This document shows positions 17,786 through 25,818 of a DNA stretch of 64,000 nt, piece after piece. Positions within the stretch are counted from its first letter, which is position 1. Each line of letters starts with the position of its first letter. The translations under genes were made by a program, and so were the position numbers. The notes under the pieces are model-generated. The model searched no databases. It was not told the origin of the DNA and saw nothing but the letters and a program-made list of their open reading frames with translations. The stretch is from an uncultured Schlesneria sp. (GTDB lineage Bacteria; Planctomycetota; Planctomycetia; Planctomycetales; Planctomycetaceae), in contig CAIVEI010000065.1 in NCBI GenBank assembly GCA_903904835.1, positions 1-64,000 on the forward strand, in the 5' to 3' direction.

Positions 17786-18220
17786 TCACTTAGCTTCGGC
17801 TGGCTTTGGAGCTTCTGCTGGCGCTGGAGCTTCAGCTGGTGGAGCTGGAGCGTTCTGCACTGGAGCAGCATAGGTTGGAGCCGACGAGGTGACCATTGGA
17901 GCAGGCGAGGCGCTGCAACCGCTGGTGCATCCGGTCGAAACGGTTGAGGTTCCGCATGAGCTGCAACCGGTTGAAACGGTGCTGCAACCGCTGGTGCAGG
18001 TGCTGCAAGGAGCTGGAGCTGGTGCTGAGCAGCAAGGAGCTGGAGCAGCACAGCAAGGAGCTGCACAGCTTGGAGCTGGTGTTGCACAGCAACGTGCATG
18101 GTGATGGTGAACTCGTGCTGGCTTGCAATGAGCTGGTCGGCAGCAGTTGCGAGCTTCTGCTGACGAGATCGAGGTGAACAGGACAACTGCTGCGGCGACA
18201 AATCCAAAGGCGCGACTCAT
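17786..18220 (-). CDS. exported Cys/Pro/Ala-rich low-complexity protein
   Basis: A 144-residue protein with a perfect AAGGAG ribosome site 6 nt before the ATG at 18220. A signal peptide (MSRAFGFVAAAVVLFTSISSAEA) precedes a mature part with 17 cysteines, an HHHH run, repeats of PAPCC and STGCS type, and a Pro/Ala/Glu tail. The DNA is correspondingly repetitive. No domain is recognised. Planctomycete cell walls have been described as rich in cysteine and proline, so a disulfide-linked wall component is plausible; metal binding through the Cys/His cluster is the alternative. Strong translation and termination signals suggest high expression. Confidence 0.75.
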   Translation of the reverse strand: MSRAFGFVAAAVVLFTSISSAEARNCCRPAHCKPARVHHHHARCCATPAPSCAAPCCAAPAPCCSAPAPAPCSTCTSGCSTVSTGCSSCGTSTVSTGCTSGCSASPAPMVTSSAPTYAAPVQNAPAPPAEAPAPAEAPKPAEAK

Positions 18221-18429
18221 AGAAAACTCCTTCAAAACTGACACGGGTGCCTGAACATGGAAGAGCCGACCTTCGGCTTTCCACCCTTCAGCTCGAGTTC
18301 GCTACAAGGAACTGTTCTGAAGAGTCAATGTCAGACTGGAGAAACTTCTCCGACTTTCCCGTCTGGGTCAGATGCAGAATATCAGGGAGAAAAAAGATGT
18401 CAAACGACCCGACCAGATTTGTTTCCGGT

Positions 18430-19311
18430 TCATTTTGTTTTGTGAAGTGCTTCACGCAATGGTTGCAACATCTGGCCCATGGTTGGCCAACGGTCTTGTG
18501 GCTGTAAGGCGAGGCCACGCATAATAGTTTTGGCAACCAAGGGGTCGATATCGGGAACGAGTTTGCGAAGCTCTTTGGGCGGAAGGTTGATGTGCTGCAC
18601 GACCGCTTCGAGCGTCTCACCGCCAGGCCAGGGAAGTTCTTTTGTATACATTTCGAAGCACGTGACAGCATAGGCAAAGATGTCGATTCGCTGATCGGTC
18701 TTCTGCCGCTTGATGAGTTCCGGTGCCATGTAGGTTGCAGTCCCGGTTCGATTTCCAGGTGCCTGATATTCGGCAATATTCGGTACAACAAGCCCAAAAT
18801 CGATCAGTTTTGTCGAAAGCTTCGTGTCGACCATCACATTTCGAGGACAGATATCTCGATGGATCCAGTTCTGTCGATGGAAATATTCGATAGCCTCACC
18901 AAGCTCCACAATGATTCGAAGACGATTCTTTTTCATGACGTCGTTCTGGACATCGATCAAATACGCGAGCGACATTCCTTCGACAAATTCCATGACCAGG
19001 AACTGCTCGTCCTTCGTTGTGATCCCGTGCTCAAACGTCTCGACGATGTGCGGGTGTTTGAGCTTGATCGCGATCTCACCCTCACTCGGCTTCTTTGATT
19101 TCATATGGGTGAAACGGGAATCAAGTCGCTTCGTTTTCTCAAAATCAAGAACCTTGAGCGCAACGGTTTTATCCAAGCGACGATCGTGCGCACGCCAGAC
19201 TTTCGACATGCTTCCCTGGCCGACGCGACTGATGAGCTGAAACCGGGATTCGATGTCGACTTTGTTAATCTTCGGTTTGCGTTTGAATAGTGCCTTGAAA
19301 AATTTCAACAT
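18430..19311 (-). CDS. Hanks-type serine/threonine protein kinase
   Basis: A 293-residue kinase with a complete catalytic domain and no membrane span or sensor domain. The glycine loop reads GQGSMSKV at about 30, the ATP lysine is in VALKVL, the catalytic loop is HRDICPRN at about 155, then DFGL and APEL. The usual Lys two residues after the catalytic Asp in Ser/Thr kinases is Cys here, while Asp and Asn remain, so activity is likely but not certain. The start at 19311 (MLKFF) is preferred; it lies 26 nt past the accD stop, suggesting co-transcription with fatty-acid synthesis. Targets are unknown. Confidence 0.88.
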   Translation of the reverse strand: MLKFFKALFKRKPKINKVDIESRFQLISRVGQGSMSKVWRAHDRRLDKTVALKVLDFEKTKRLDSRFTHMKSKKPSEGEIAIKLKHPHIVETFEHGITTKDEQFLVMEFVEGMSLAYLIDVQNDVMKKNRLRIIVELGEAIEYFHRQNWIHRDICPRNVMVDTKLSTKLIDFGLVVPNIAEYQAPGNRTGTATYMAPELIKRQKTDQRIDIFAYAVTCFEMYTKELPWPGGETLEAVVQHINLPPKELRKLVPDIDPLVAKTIMRGLALQPQDRWPTMGQMLQPLREALHKTK

Positions 19312-19337
19312 CGGATTTCCTGCTCCAAGCAGTGGAA

Positions 19338-20195
19338 TTACACGCCGCAATAGTCGATCAAACGGGAAATCTCCGTTCGCAATTCCGGACGGGGAACGAT
19401 CCGATCAACGAAACCATGCTCGAGCAAAAATTCACTCGTTTGAAAACCTGCCGGAAGTGCAATTTTACAGGTAGCGCGAACAACACGCGGCCCTGCGAAT
19501 CCAACGAGCGCCTTCGGTTCAGCGAGTGTGATATCACCGAGCGACGCGAAACTCGCCGCAACACCACCCATTGTCGGATTGGTCAGAACCGAGATAAACA
19601 AGCCACCGGCCGATTGATACCGTCCTAACGCAGCACTCACCTTACCCATCTGCATCAGGGAAAGAATCCCTTCATGCATTCGAGCACCCCCGCCGGAACC
19701 GCTGACGATCACGAGAGGGAGTTTAAGTCGCGTGGCTTCTTCAACGGATCGAGTCAGCATTTCACCAACCACTGATCCCATGCTACCCATGATAAAGGAC
19801 GAATCGGTCAGTGCGAACACAAGGGGACGACCTCGCATGTAGCCTCGCCCGGCGATACAGGCGTCTTTCAATCCCGTTTTCTTTTGTTCTGCAACCAGCC
19901 GATCTTTGTAGGGCTTGGAATCAACGAACCCGAGCGGATCTTTGGATGTCAGATTGTCGAACCATTCTTCAAAACTGTCTTCATCCAGCAGTTGTTGAAT
20001 CCGAACCCGACCAGGAACGATGAAATGATGACTGCAGTCTGGACAAAGGTACAAATTCTGTTCGACTTGTTTTCGATAGACCGTACTTTTGCACGATTCG
20101 CATTGAATCCAAAGTCCTTCGGGGACTCCTCGCTTTTTACGCGGCGTTTCGCCGTTATCGAAGCCACGTTGCTGCGGTGGAGGATCTGAAGTCAT
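19338..20195 (-). CDS. accD: acetyl-CoA carboxylase carboxyltransferase subunit beta
   Basis: A 285-residue cytoplasmic subunit that, with AccA, transfers the carboxyl group from biotin carrier protein to acetyl-CoA, forming malonyl-CoA for fatty-acid synthesis. It has the N-terminal four-Cys zinc ribbon (CESC ... CPDC at about 32-54), then the crotonase-like core with [12 protein letters not shown] and [12 protein letters not shown]. Length is normal. Two starts are close (20210 and 20195); GGAAG lies at good distance from 20195. It is followed by the protein kinase gene. Confidence 0.95.
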   Translation of the reverse strand: MTSDPPPQQRGFDNGETPRKKRGVPEGLWIQCESCKSTVYRKQVEQNLYLCPDCSHHFIVPGRVRIQQLLDEDSFEEWFDNLTSKDPLGFVDSKPYKDRLVAEQKKTGLKDACIAGRGYMRGRPLVFALTDSSFIMGSMGSVVGEMLTRSVEEATRLKLPLVIVSGSGGGARMHEGILSLMQMGKVSAALGRYQSAGGLFISVLTNPTMGGVAASFASLGDITLAEPKALVGFAGPRVVRATCKIALPAGFQTSEFLLEHGFVDRIVPRPELRTEISRLIDYCGV

Positions 20196-20480
20196 CCGTG
20201 ATGCTTCCATTCTTGCCAAGGCCTCTAAGATCAAGAACAAATTACGCTAAAATGGAACGTGTTTACGCGAAACTCGCCCAACGAAAAATCTGGTGAGTCG
20301 AAAGATACCGACCCGGAAATAGCCCGTTAATACACCGGACCATACGTCTTTTTTCCAAAGTTGATGAACCGCGTTGATTCTATAGGAACTCGACGGGAAT
20401 GGCCAATTCTTTCAGAATTTTCTCCATGACCACATTCGAACGCATGAATCAAATGGCGGAATCGGAATTGAGAACCAATT

Positions 20481-22301
20481 TCATTTTCCGTTCAATGAAG
20501 GGGATTCGGCCTTTTGAGAGGAGGGACCGGAAGTCCGCATTAACACAGATCGAGCCATCGCCGCATCTTGGTCATCCGGCTGACGCTTAAGTATCTCGTC
20601 GAATTGCTCGATCGCCTGTGAGTTTTCACCATCATCCGCGAGTGCCATTCCGAGCGCCATTCGAGCCTCGTCATTCTCGGGATTCAGTGAAACGGCTTCG
20701 CGAAAGTCCAGAATTCCCTTCGGTCGCCGTTGCTGGCGAATTTCTGCGTTTCCCAGCATCAAATAAATTTCGCTCCACCGTCGGCGATATTCTTTTTGGG
20801 TCGTCTTGTGGCTCCCCCCAGCGTAGGCCTGACGAGCCTCCCAACGTCGCCGTTCCCATTCGACGGCTGTTTGAACGTGATTGAGGCCTTCAACGAAGTC
20901 CCGGGCTTCAAACGCCTGCCAACCAATTGCGAATTGAGCATTTTCGTTCGTGGGATCAACCGCCAATGCATGTTGATACAGCGTATTGGAATCCTTCCAG
21001 ACGGTCACTTGCTGTACCGATCGGAACGTCAGTAGCGCTAAGCAGACTCCCACTATCGAAGATAAACGAATCATGCCGACGCGAGTTCGTGGCGTCGGCA
21101 TTGACCAGCCGGTGACGATGGCCAGTCCAATCAAAGGGAGATACATGTACCGATCGGCCAAAGATTGCTTTCCAATCTGAATCACACCACTGACAGGAGT
21201 CAGCGTCGTTAAAAACCATAGCCAGCCCACCAGGAGCGCAGGCTTGCTCCGTCGCTCGAACCAGAGGAACAACGTGAGTCCAACCAAGCCGATGACGCAA
21301 CAAAACACCAGCGCGAGAGACGATGGTGGGTCGAATGGATATTGGACGGATAACCCGATCGGAAAAAAGGCCTTCGAAAGATATCGAAAAACACTGATGG
21401 AGGCGTTAGAAAGTCGTAGTGAAAGTGGCCATTCGCTTTGCACCTCTTGTGCGGTTTGTTGAGCGTTGATTGCGATGAAGCACGCCCCTAGACTCAGTCC
21501 AAACCAGGGGAGTTTTTCCCAGATCAGTCCTCTCACACGCGTCGCTGTCATGTGACCGGTTCGTGGATCGAAGACTCGCCTCAACGGCCAGAAGTCCAAT
21601 AAAAGAAAGACACACGGAAGTGTGACAACAATTTGTTTGGTCATCAGGCCGAGAACGACGCACGCCGTCACCGCGACCCACCCCCGTCGAGATTGTGCAT
21701 GACGCACCCATCGGGAATAAGACCAAATCCCGAGCATCCAGAAGAAGCCGCTGAGTACGTCCTTTCGTTCAGTGATCCACGCCACGGACTCAACATGCAG
21801 CGGGTGGATGCCGAATATCGCGGCGACCCAGGCGCTTCGCCAACGATCGTTCGTCATTTCCCGGAAAACAACGAATAAGATGGCAACATTTGCCAGATGC
21901 CACGCCATGTTTTCCAGATGAAATGCCCCCGGGTTGAGACCGAATAGCTGAAAGTCCAACATCAGGCTCAACCAGACCAGCGGATGCCAATTGTCCGCGT
22001 GGAACTCGACAAACGCATCCCAGATCGCGAATGGTGCTAATCCTTGTTGGACAAGCGGAGATTCCGTCACATATTGGCGATCGTCGAGCGAGACAAAATC
22101 AAACCAAGCCGTCTGAACATACGGGACGACGGTTAAAAGAAGTAACGCTGCAATCAACCAGCGATCCGTGTGGGTTATTCGTAGCGGAGGCATCCAGCCT
22201 CCGAAGTCTTGAAATAATGCCGCCATGGTCGAGCGATTCGAGTGAGGCAAAGCCTCGGCATGGTCCCGTTCAGGTCGATTATCAATTGGCTCAGCGATCA
22301 A
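20481..22301 (-). CDS. TMTC-like membrane glycosyltransferase with C-terminal TPRs
   Basis: A 606-residue polytopic protein. From about residue 45 it has some ten membrane spans, an acidic pair in a first loop (SLDDRQYV) and the stretch HPLHVESVAWITERKD at about 165-180, both typical of TMTC/PMT-type (GT-C) O-mannosyltransferases. The last ~150 residues form TPR repeats (DFREAVSLNPENDEARMALG and a following unit). Animal TMTC proteins O-mannosylate extracellular proteins using a lipid-linked sugar; the bacterial substrate is unknown. The TTG at 22301 is chosen because GGAG sits 7 nt upstream. It is third in an operon after the CRTAC1-like and TPR genes, with a 47-nt gap. Confidence 0.82.
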   Translation of the reverse strand: MIAEPIDNRPERDHAEALPHSNRSTMAALFQDFGGWMPPLRITHTDRWLIAALLLLTVVPYVQTAWFDFVSLDDRQYVTESPLVQQGLAPFAIWDAFVEFHADNWHPLVWLSLMLDFQLFGLNPGAFHLENMAWHLANVAILFVVFREMTNDRWRSAWVAAIFGIHPLHVESVAWITERKDVLSGFFWMLGIWSYSRWVRHAQSRRGWVAVTACVVLGLMTKQIVVTLPCVFLLLDFWPLRRVFDPRTGHMTATRVRGLIWEKLPWFGLSLGACFIAINAQQTAQEVQSEWPLSLRLSNASISVFRYLSKAFFPIGLSVQYPFDPPSSLALVFCCVIGLVGLTLFLWFERRSKPALLVGWLWFLTTLTPVSGVIQIGKQSLADRYMYLPLIGLAIVTGWSMPTPRTRVGMIRLSSIVGVCLALLTFRSVQQVTVWKDSNTLYQHALAVDPTNENAQFAIGWQAFEARDFVEGLNHVQTAVEWERRRWEARQAYAGGSHKTTQKEYRRRWSEIYLMLGNAEIRQQRRPKGILDFREAVSLNPENDEARMALGMALADDGENSQAIEQFDEILKRQPDDQDAAMARSVLMRTSGPSSQKAESPSLNGK

Positions 22302-22348
22302 TTCGTTGCTCCATTACGACCGTAACGCTCTAAACAGAACTTTCCCCG

Positions 22349-23413
22349 TCATTCCTTCCCTTCAATCTGCCGAAGGACCGTTTGAAGCTGTTGAACGCGT
22401 TCGGATTTGCGACATAACACTGCGGCACGCAACAAAGGGGTCAAGACGCGAGGTTCTCTCGGCCAATCGACGGCCAGTTTATCAAGCTTGTCGTAGGCTT
22501 CTTGATAGCGGCGGTGGTAAAGTAACATGTCCGCGACAAGAATTGCACAATCGAGATTCGCAGGGCCAAGTTCCGATGCTTTTTGAGCGGCGGCCAGGGC
22601 TTCATCATCGTGATCTCGACTTCGCTCGACCAGGGCCAAAATCCGATTACCGGCGACACTGGAAGGATACCGATCAACGAACCAGCGCACATGCGGAAAT
22701 GCTTCTTCTGAACGTCCCACAGATTGAAGTGCAAACGCCAGGTTCAGATGGGCATGAGGAATTTCCGGGTCCAGATGGAGTGCCCATTCGAGTGGCTCAA
22801 TCATGGCTTCCATTTGACCGAGACTATCGCTTGATTCCGCAATCAGAAGACACGCTTCGACGCTGTCAGGCTTCAGCGTCCGAAATCGCCGGGCATGTTC
22901 CAGTGATTTTTCGTATTCGCGCTGACGAAAGAAGATCTCTGCCAGCGCCTGTTGGATTCCGGCTTCATTGGGAAACTTTTCCTCTAACGATGCGAGCGGC
23001 GCAATCGCGTCGTAGTCCCGTTCCAAAGTCATCGAGAGGCCGGCAACAGCTCGTGCCGCGGAAGTGAATTCCGCCGCCGATGGGGGAATCTGGCGGAACT
23101 CCCGCAACGCTTCAAGAGGTTTCCTCCGCTGCAAAAGCTGAGCAAGTTCCAGCCTCGCCGCGAAATCGTCTGACGAATGTGACAAATGACGCTGTAGCGC
23201 GGTAATCGCGGCATCCGTCGCACCTTCGTCCGCAAGAATGCGAGCCTTGGTCCGATCGTCTGCTCGCTGCCAATCTGAAAAGAGCCGACCTGCGAGAAAA
23301 CCGCCGAAAGTCGTCAGCACAATCGACAAAAACCAGATTACCTTCCGAAACAATCTTTGACGTCGGTTCAGAGTTGACTCAATGACAGCTAAAGAATCAC
23401 TTTCGGCATTCAT
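22349..23413 (-). CDS. membrane-anchored TPR protein
   Basis: A 354-residue protein with one N-terminal membrane span (VIWFLSIVLTTFGGFLAGRLF, about 25-45) and then TPR-type helical repeats across the rest (for example AALQRHLSHSSDDFAARLEL and WALHLDPEIPHAHLNLAFAL). It probably scaffolds protein contacts on the outer face of the inner membrane. AGGA lies 7 nt before the ATG. It starts 9 nt after the CRTAC1-like gene and is followed by the TMTC-like gene, so the three are almost certainly one transcript. Confidence 0.85.
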   Translation of the reverse strand: MNAESDSLAVIESTLNRRQRLFRKVIWFLSIVLTTFGGFLAGRLFSDWQRADDRTKARILADEGATDAAITALQRHLSHSSDDFAARLELAQLLQRRKPLEALREFRQIPPSAAEFTSAARAVAGLSMTLERDYDAIAPLASLEEKFPNEAGIQQALAEIFFRQREYEKSLEHARRFRTLKPDSVEACLLIAESSDSLGQMEAMIEPLEWALHLDPEIPHAHLNLAFALQSVGRSEEAFPHVRWFVDRYPSSVAGNRILALVERSRDHDDEALAAAQKASELGPANLDCAILVADMLLYHRRYQEAYDKLDKLAVDWPREPRVLTPLLRAAVLCRKSERVQQLQTVLRQIEGKE

Positions 23414-23422
23414 GAAACGGTC

Positions 23423-25150
23423 CTAATTCTTCCGACCTGTTCCTTCAACCAACCGAGTCAATCGATCCGAGTGAACCTCAACAAAGATCTCGGATTCGCC
23501 GCTGGGCCACCCCACCTGGACAGAATCGACTTTCGTCTTGCCGCCAATTCCAAAGTGTAATCGCGGACTGTCGCAAGACAAATAGCTGGCCGATGACATT
23601 CGATCGCGCCGCCAGGCTGACTGGCCCGATCGAATGACGACGGTGGCCCCGATCGCATCACGATTGGATTGTGTCCCCTGAAGTTCAAGCGATAACCAAT
23701 GGCCAATATTCTGGTTCGTATTGCGTAAAAGAGCCGCACGATCATTCAAGCGCAGGACGGCCAGGTCGACCTTACCGTCTCCATCGAAGTCCGCCGCTGC
23801 TGATCCTCGCGCCACCCAGGGTTGCTGAAAGAATGGACCGGCGCGACGACTGACATCTTCGAAACGCCGTCCCTTTCGGTTTGTGAATACTTGCGAAAGC
23901 TGTGCAAATGGTTCATCGGTGATCCCAATCAAATGTTTGTGATCCTCCACGTGTCCGTTCGCGACAAAGAGGTCAAGCCATCCGTCATTATCAAAGTCTT
24001 GGAAATTTGTCCCAAATCCCAGTCGTTTTCGGCTCGGGCCGGCAATCCCGAATTCCTCGGTAACGTCCAGAAATAGCAGATCCCCTTCGTTCCGATAGAG
24101 CGTGTTTGTTTCATCGAAGTAGTTTGTGACGAACAATTCGGGTTTTAAGTCGCCATCAACGTCACCAACGGCGATTCCCATACCCGCTTCTGCCGCGCCA
24201 AACCGGTTCACAGCCACGCCCGATAGCATCCCTCGTTCTTCGAATTTCATACCGCCGATATTTTTCCAAAGATCATTCGGCATGCCGTCATTTGCCACGT
24301 AGAGTTCAACGTGACCGTCATCGTCGAGGTCGACAGCGACGCAACCCAGTCCATGACGCGGTGTGACACCGCCGAAGCCTGACGTCACCGTCACGTCATG
24401 AAATTCTCCGTTACCCTTGCTGAGATAAACACTGTCATGTTCGCCAGCAAAACGCTTTGGTCCACAACCCATCGCGATTTCGCGACCTTTATAGAACGTG
24501 GTACATAACGGATATTGTTTAGGATCGATTTTGATGTAACGTACGTACAACAAGTCTAAGTTTCCATCGCGATCAAGATCGGTCCAGCAACAGCCTGTTC
24601 CGAATCCCGTCGGCGCAATCTTCGCACTTGCAGTTTGATCGCTAAAAGTTCCGTCACCGTTGTTTCGGTAGAGCGCAGCCGAGAAAAAACCTGTGACGAA
24701 CAGATCGGCGAACCCGTCGTTGTCGTAATCGGCCACGGAAAGACCGTTTGAATATCCTGTTCCGTTAAAACCCGAACCGGCGGAAACGTTATGGTAATCA
24801 CCCGTCTCTGCAGAGAGACCTCGCCACAGGTCAACGGCGGGAGTTTCGCCGGGTTGAACCGTGGGATTCGCTGAACCCTGACAGAACAACAGGTCCAGCA
24901 CGCCGTCACGATCAAAGTCCGTCCACGCCAACCCCGATCCCATAAATAAATGCATGTGCCGCTCGGGGGACGGGGGCGAATTGTGCACGAACCCAAGATG
25001 AGCTGTCTGAGCAAAATCTACGAACAGGTCGGGTTCGGCAAGTGCAGCATGCGTCAGCATTGACGCGATGAGTAGACACACCGAATAACACAACCGGTGG
25101 TAAAGCGGGCGAATTTCGAGTCGGTCGTGAGTGAGTCTGATTTCAGCCAC
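23423..25150 (-). CDS. CRTAC1-like protein: FG-GAP/VCBS propeller with ASPIC/UnbV domain
   Basis: A 575-residue exported protein. After a hydrophobic leader (SVCLLIASMLTHAALA) come many FG-GAP/VCBS units with calcium-loop motifs DxDxDG (DFDRDGVLDLLF, DYDNDGFADLFV, DLDRDGNLDLLY), forming an integrin-alpha-like beta-propeller, then a C-terminal ASPIC/UnbV domain ending in VQVGWPSGE. Unlike the three larger homologues in the window it has no N-terminal TPR part. The only evident start is a GTG at 25150 inside a dispersed repeat, with AGGGG upstream also in the repeat. It heads the operon with the TPR and TMTC-like genes and may be their glycosylation or assembly client (inference). Confidence 0.85.
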   Translation of the reverse strand: MAEIRLTHDRLEIRPLYHRLCYSVCLLIASMLTHAALAEPDLFVDFAQTAHLGFVHNSPPSPERHMHLFMGSGLAWTDFDRDGVLDLLFCQGSANPTVQPGETPAVDLWRGLSAETGDYHNVSAGSGFNGTGYSNGLSVADYDNDGFADLFVTGFFSAALYRNNGDGTFSDQTASAKIAPTGFGTGCCWTDLDRDGNLDLLYVRYIKIDPKQYPLCTTFYKGREIAMGCGPKRFAGEHDSVYLSKGNGEFHDVTVTSGFGGVTPRHGLGCVAVDLDDDGHVELYVANDGMPNDLWKNIGGMKFEERGMLSGVAVNRFGAAEAGMGIAVGDVDGDLKPELFVTNYFDETNTLYRNEGDLLFLDVTEEFGIAGPSRKRLGFGTNFQDFDNDGWLDLFVANGHVEDHKHLIGITDEPFAQLSQVFTNRKGRRFEDVSRRAGPFFQQPWVARGSAAADFDGDGKVDLAVLRLNDRAALLRNTNQNIGHWLSLELQGTQSNRDAIGATVVIRSGQSAWRRDRMSSASYLSCDSPRLHFGIGGKTKVDSVQVGWPSGESEIFVEVHSDRLTRLVEGTGRKN

Positions 25151-25197
25151 CAGGGCAAAGGCCCCTTAACCACCCCCAAAGAGGGGGTGGGGTTTCG
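25137..25197 (-). repeat. 61-bp dispersed repeat, copy 2 (inverted)
   Basis: This is the reverse-complement partner of 2402-2462, with 52 of 61 identical positions and no gaps. The main hairpin is CCACCCCC/GGGGGTGG; the G-C pair of copy 1 is C-G here, so the stem is conserved by compensatory change. The element runs 14 nt into the predicted start of the CRTAC1-like gene and supplies the candidate GTG start and AGGGG site. Confidence 0.75.
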
Positions 25198-25243
25198 TTT
25201 GGATTGCGTACTTGCTCTTATTGTTCCCTGGAAAGATTCTTTT

Positions 25244-25669
25244 TCATTTCAATTCGGGATCTGACAGTTCATTCATCGCATCCTGAACCGATTTTGCGGC
25301 TTCTTTAAGCTCCTTGGGCGAGCTAGCCCCCTTGGCTTTCGAAATCAGAAACTTGTAAGCAGACACGACTTTGTCTTTGGCTTTATCGCGTGACGGTGAC
25401 GCAAACGCAGGCGGAATTTTTGTTGATTCCAGTTTACCGATCGCTTCTTCGAGTTTGGGATCCAATACCGACTTTTTCAAAGTCGGAATGTCACCACGTT
25501 GAGCGCTCAGAAAGATTCCCATTCCAAACTCAGGCGATTTTAATGCGGTCAACTCTGGCCATGCGACGACTTTACTTTTTTTCGTTAGGTCTTTCGTCGC
25601 TTGATCCGTGCAACCGAGGAAAACAAACATAGAGACCAAGCAAAGGCACGATACTCGACGAATTAGCAC
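25244..25669 (-). CDS. small exported lipoprotein
   Basis: A 141-residue predicted lipoprotein. A GTG at 25669 with GGAGAG 6 nt upstream starts a short basic region, then a hydrophobic core and a lipobox ending FLGC, which would be lipidated. The mature part is Lys-rich and helical (KDKVVSAYKFLISKAKGA, KELKEAAKSVQDAMNEL) and matches no family I recognise. It lies downstream of a DUF1559 gene on the same strand, the same order as the lipoprotein/DUF1559 pair at 42540-44259, so a joint envelope role is possible. Confidence 0.75.
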   Translation of the reverse strand: MLIRRVSCLCLVSMFVFLGCTDQATKDLTKKSKVVAWPELTALKSPEFGMGIFLSAQRGDIPTLKKSVLDPKLEEAIGKLESTKIPPAFASPSRDKAKDKVVSAYKFLISKAKGASSPKELKEAAKSVQDAMNELSDPELK

Positions 25670-25727
25670 TTTAAACTCTCCAACAGCTCGGCGAAACGAG
25701 CTGGAATTAATAATGTTTAACGAGAAG

Positions 25728-25754
25728 GGCACGGGAAGTTTTGCTTCCCGTGCC
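25728..25754 (-). terminator. hairpin downstream of the DUF1559 gene
   Basis: A perfect 11-bp stem (GGCACGGGAAG with CTTCCCGTGCC) around TTTTG lies between the DUF1559 stop and the lipoprotein start. No long T-run follows on the minus strand, so it may attenuate or stabilise the transcript, giving more DUF1559 than lipoprotein message. Confidence 0.55.
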
Positions 25755-25818
25755 ACGTGAAATATCTCTGCGTCATCGCAATAGAAAACGCATAGGCGAA
25801 CTAAATCGATGGGTGAAT

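Noticed and set aside
17880-18110. short tandem DNA repeats that might be a CRISPR or minisatellite
   Set aside because: They are in-frame codon repeats of the Cys/Ala/Pro-rich protein, with no regular unit and no unique spacers.
22306-23067. long open frame on the plus strand (253 codons)
   Set aside because: It is antisense to the TPR protein gene, with Arg/Pro-rich shadow composition.
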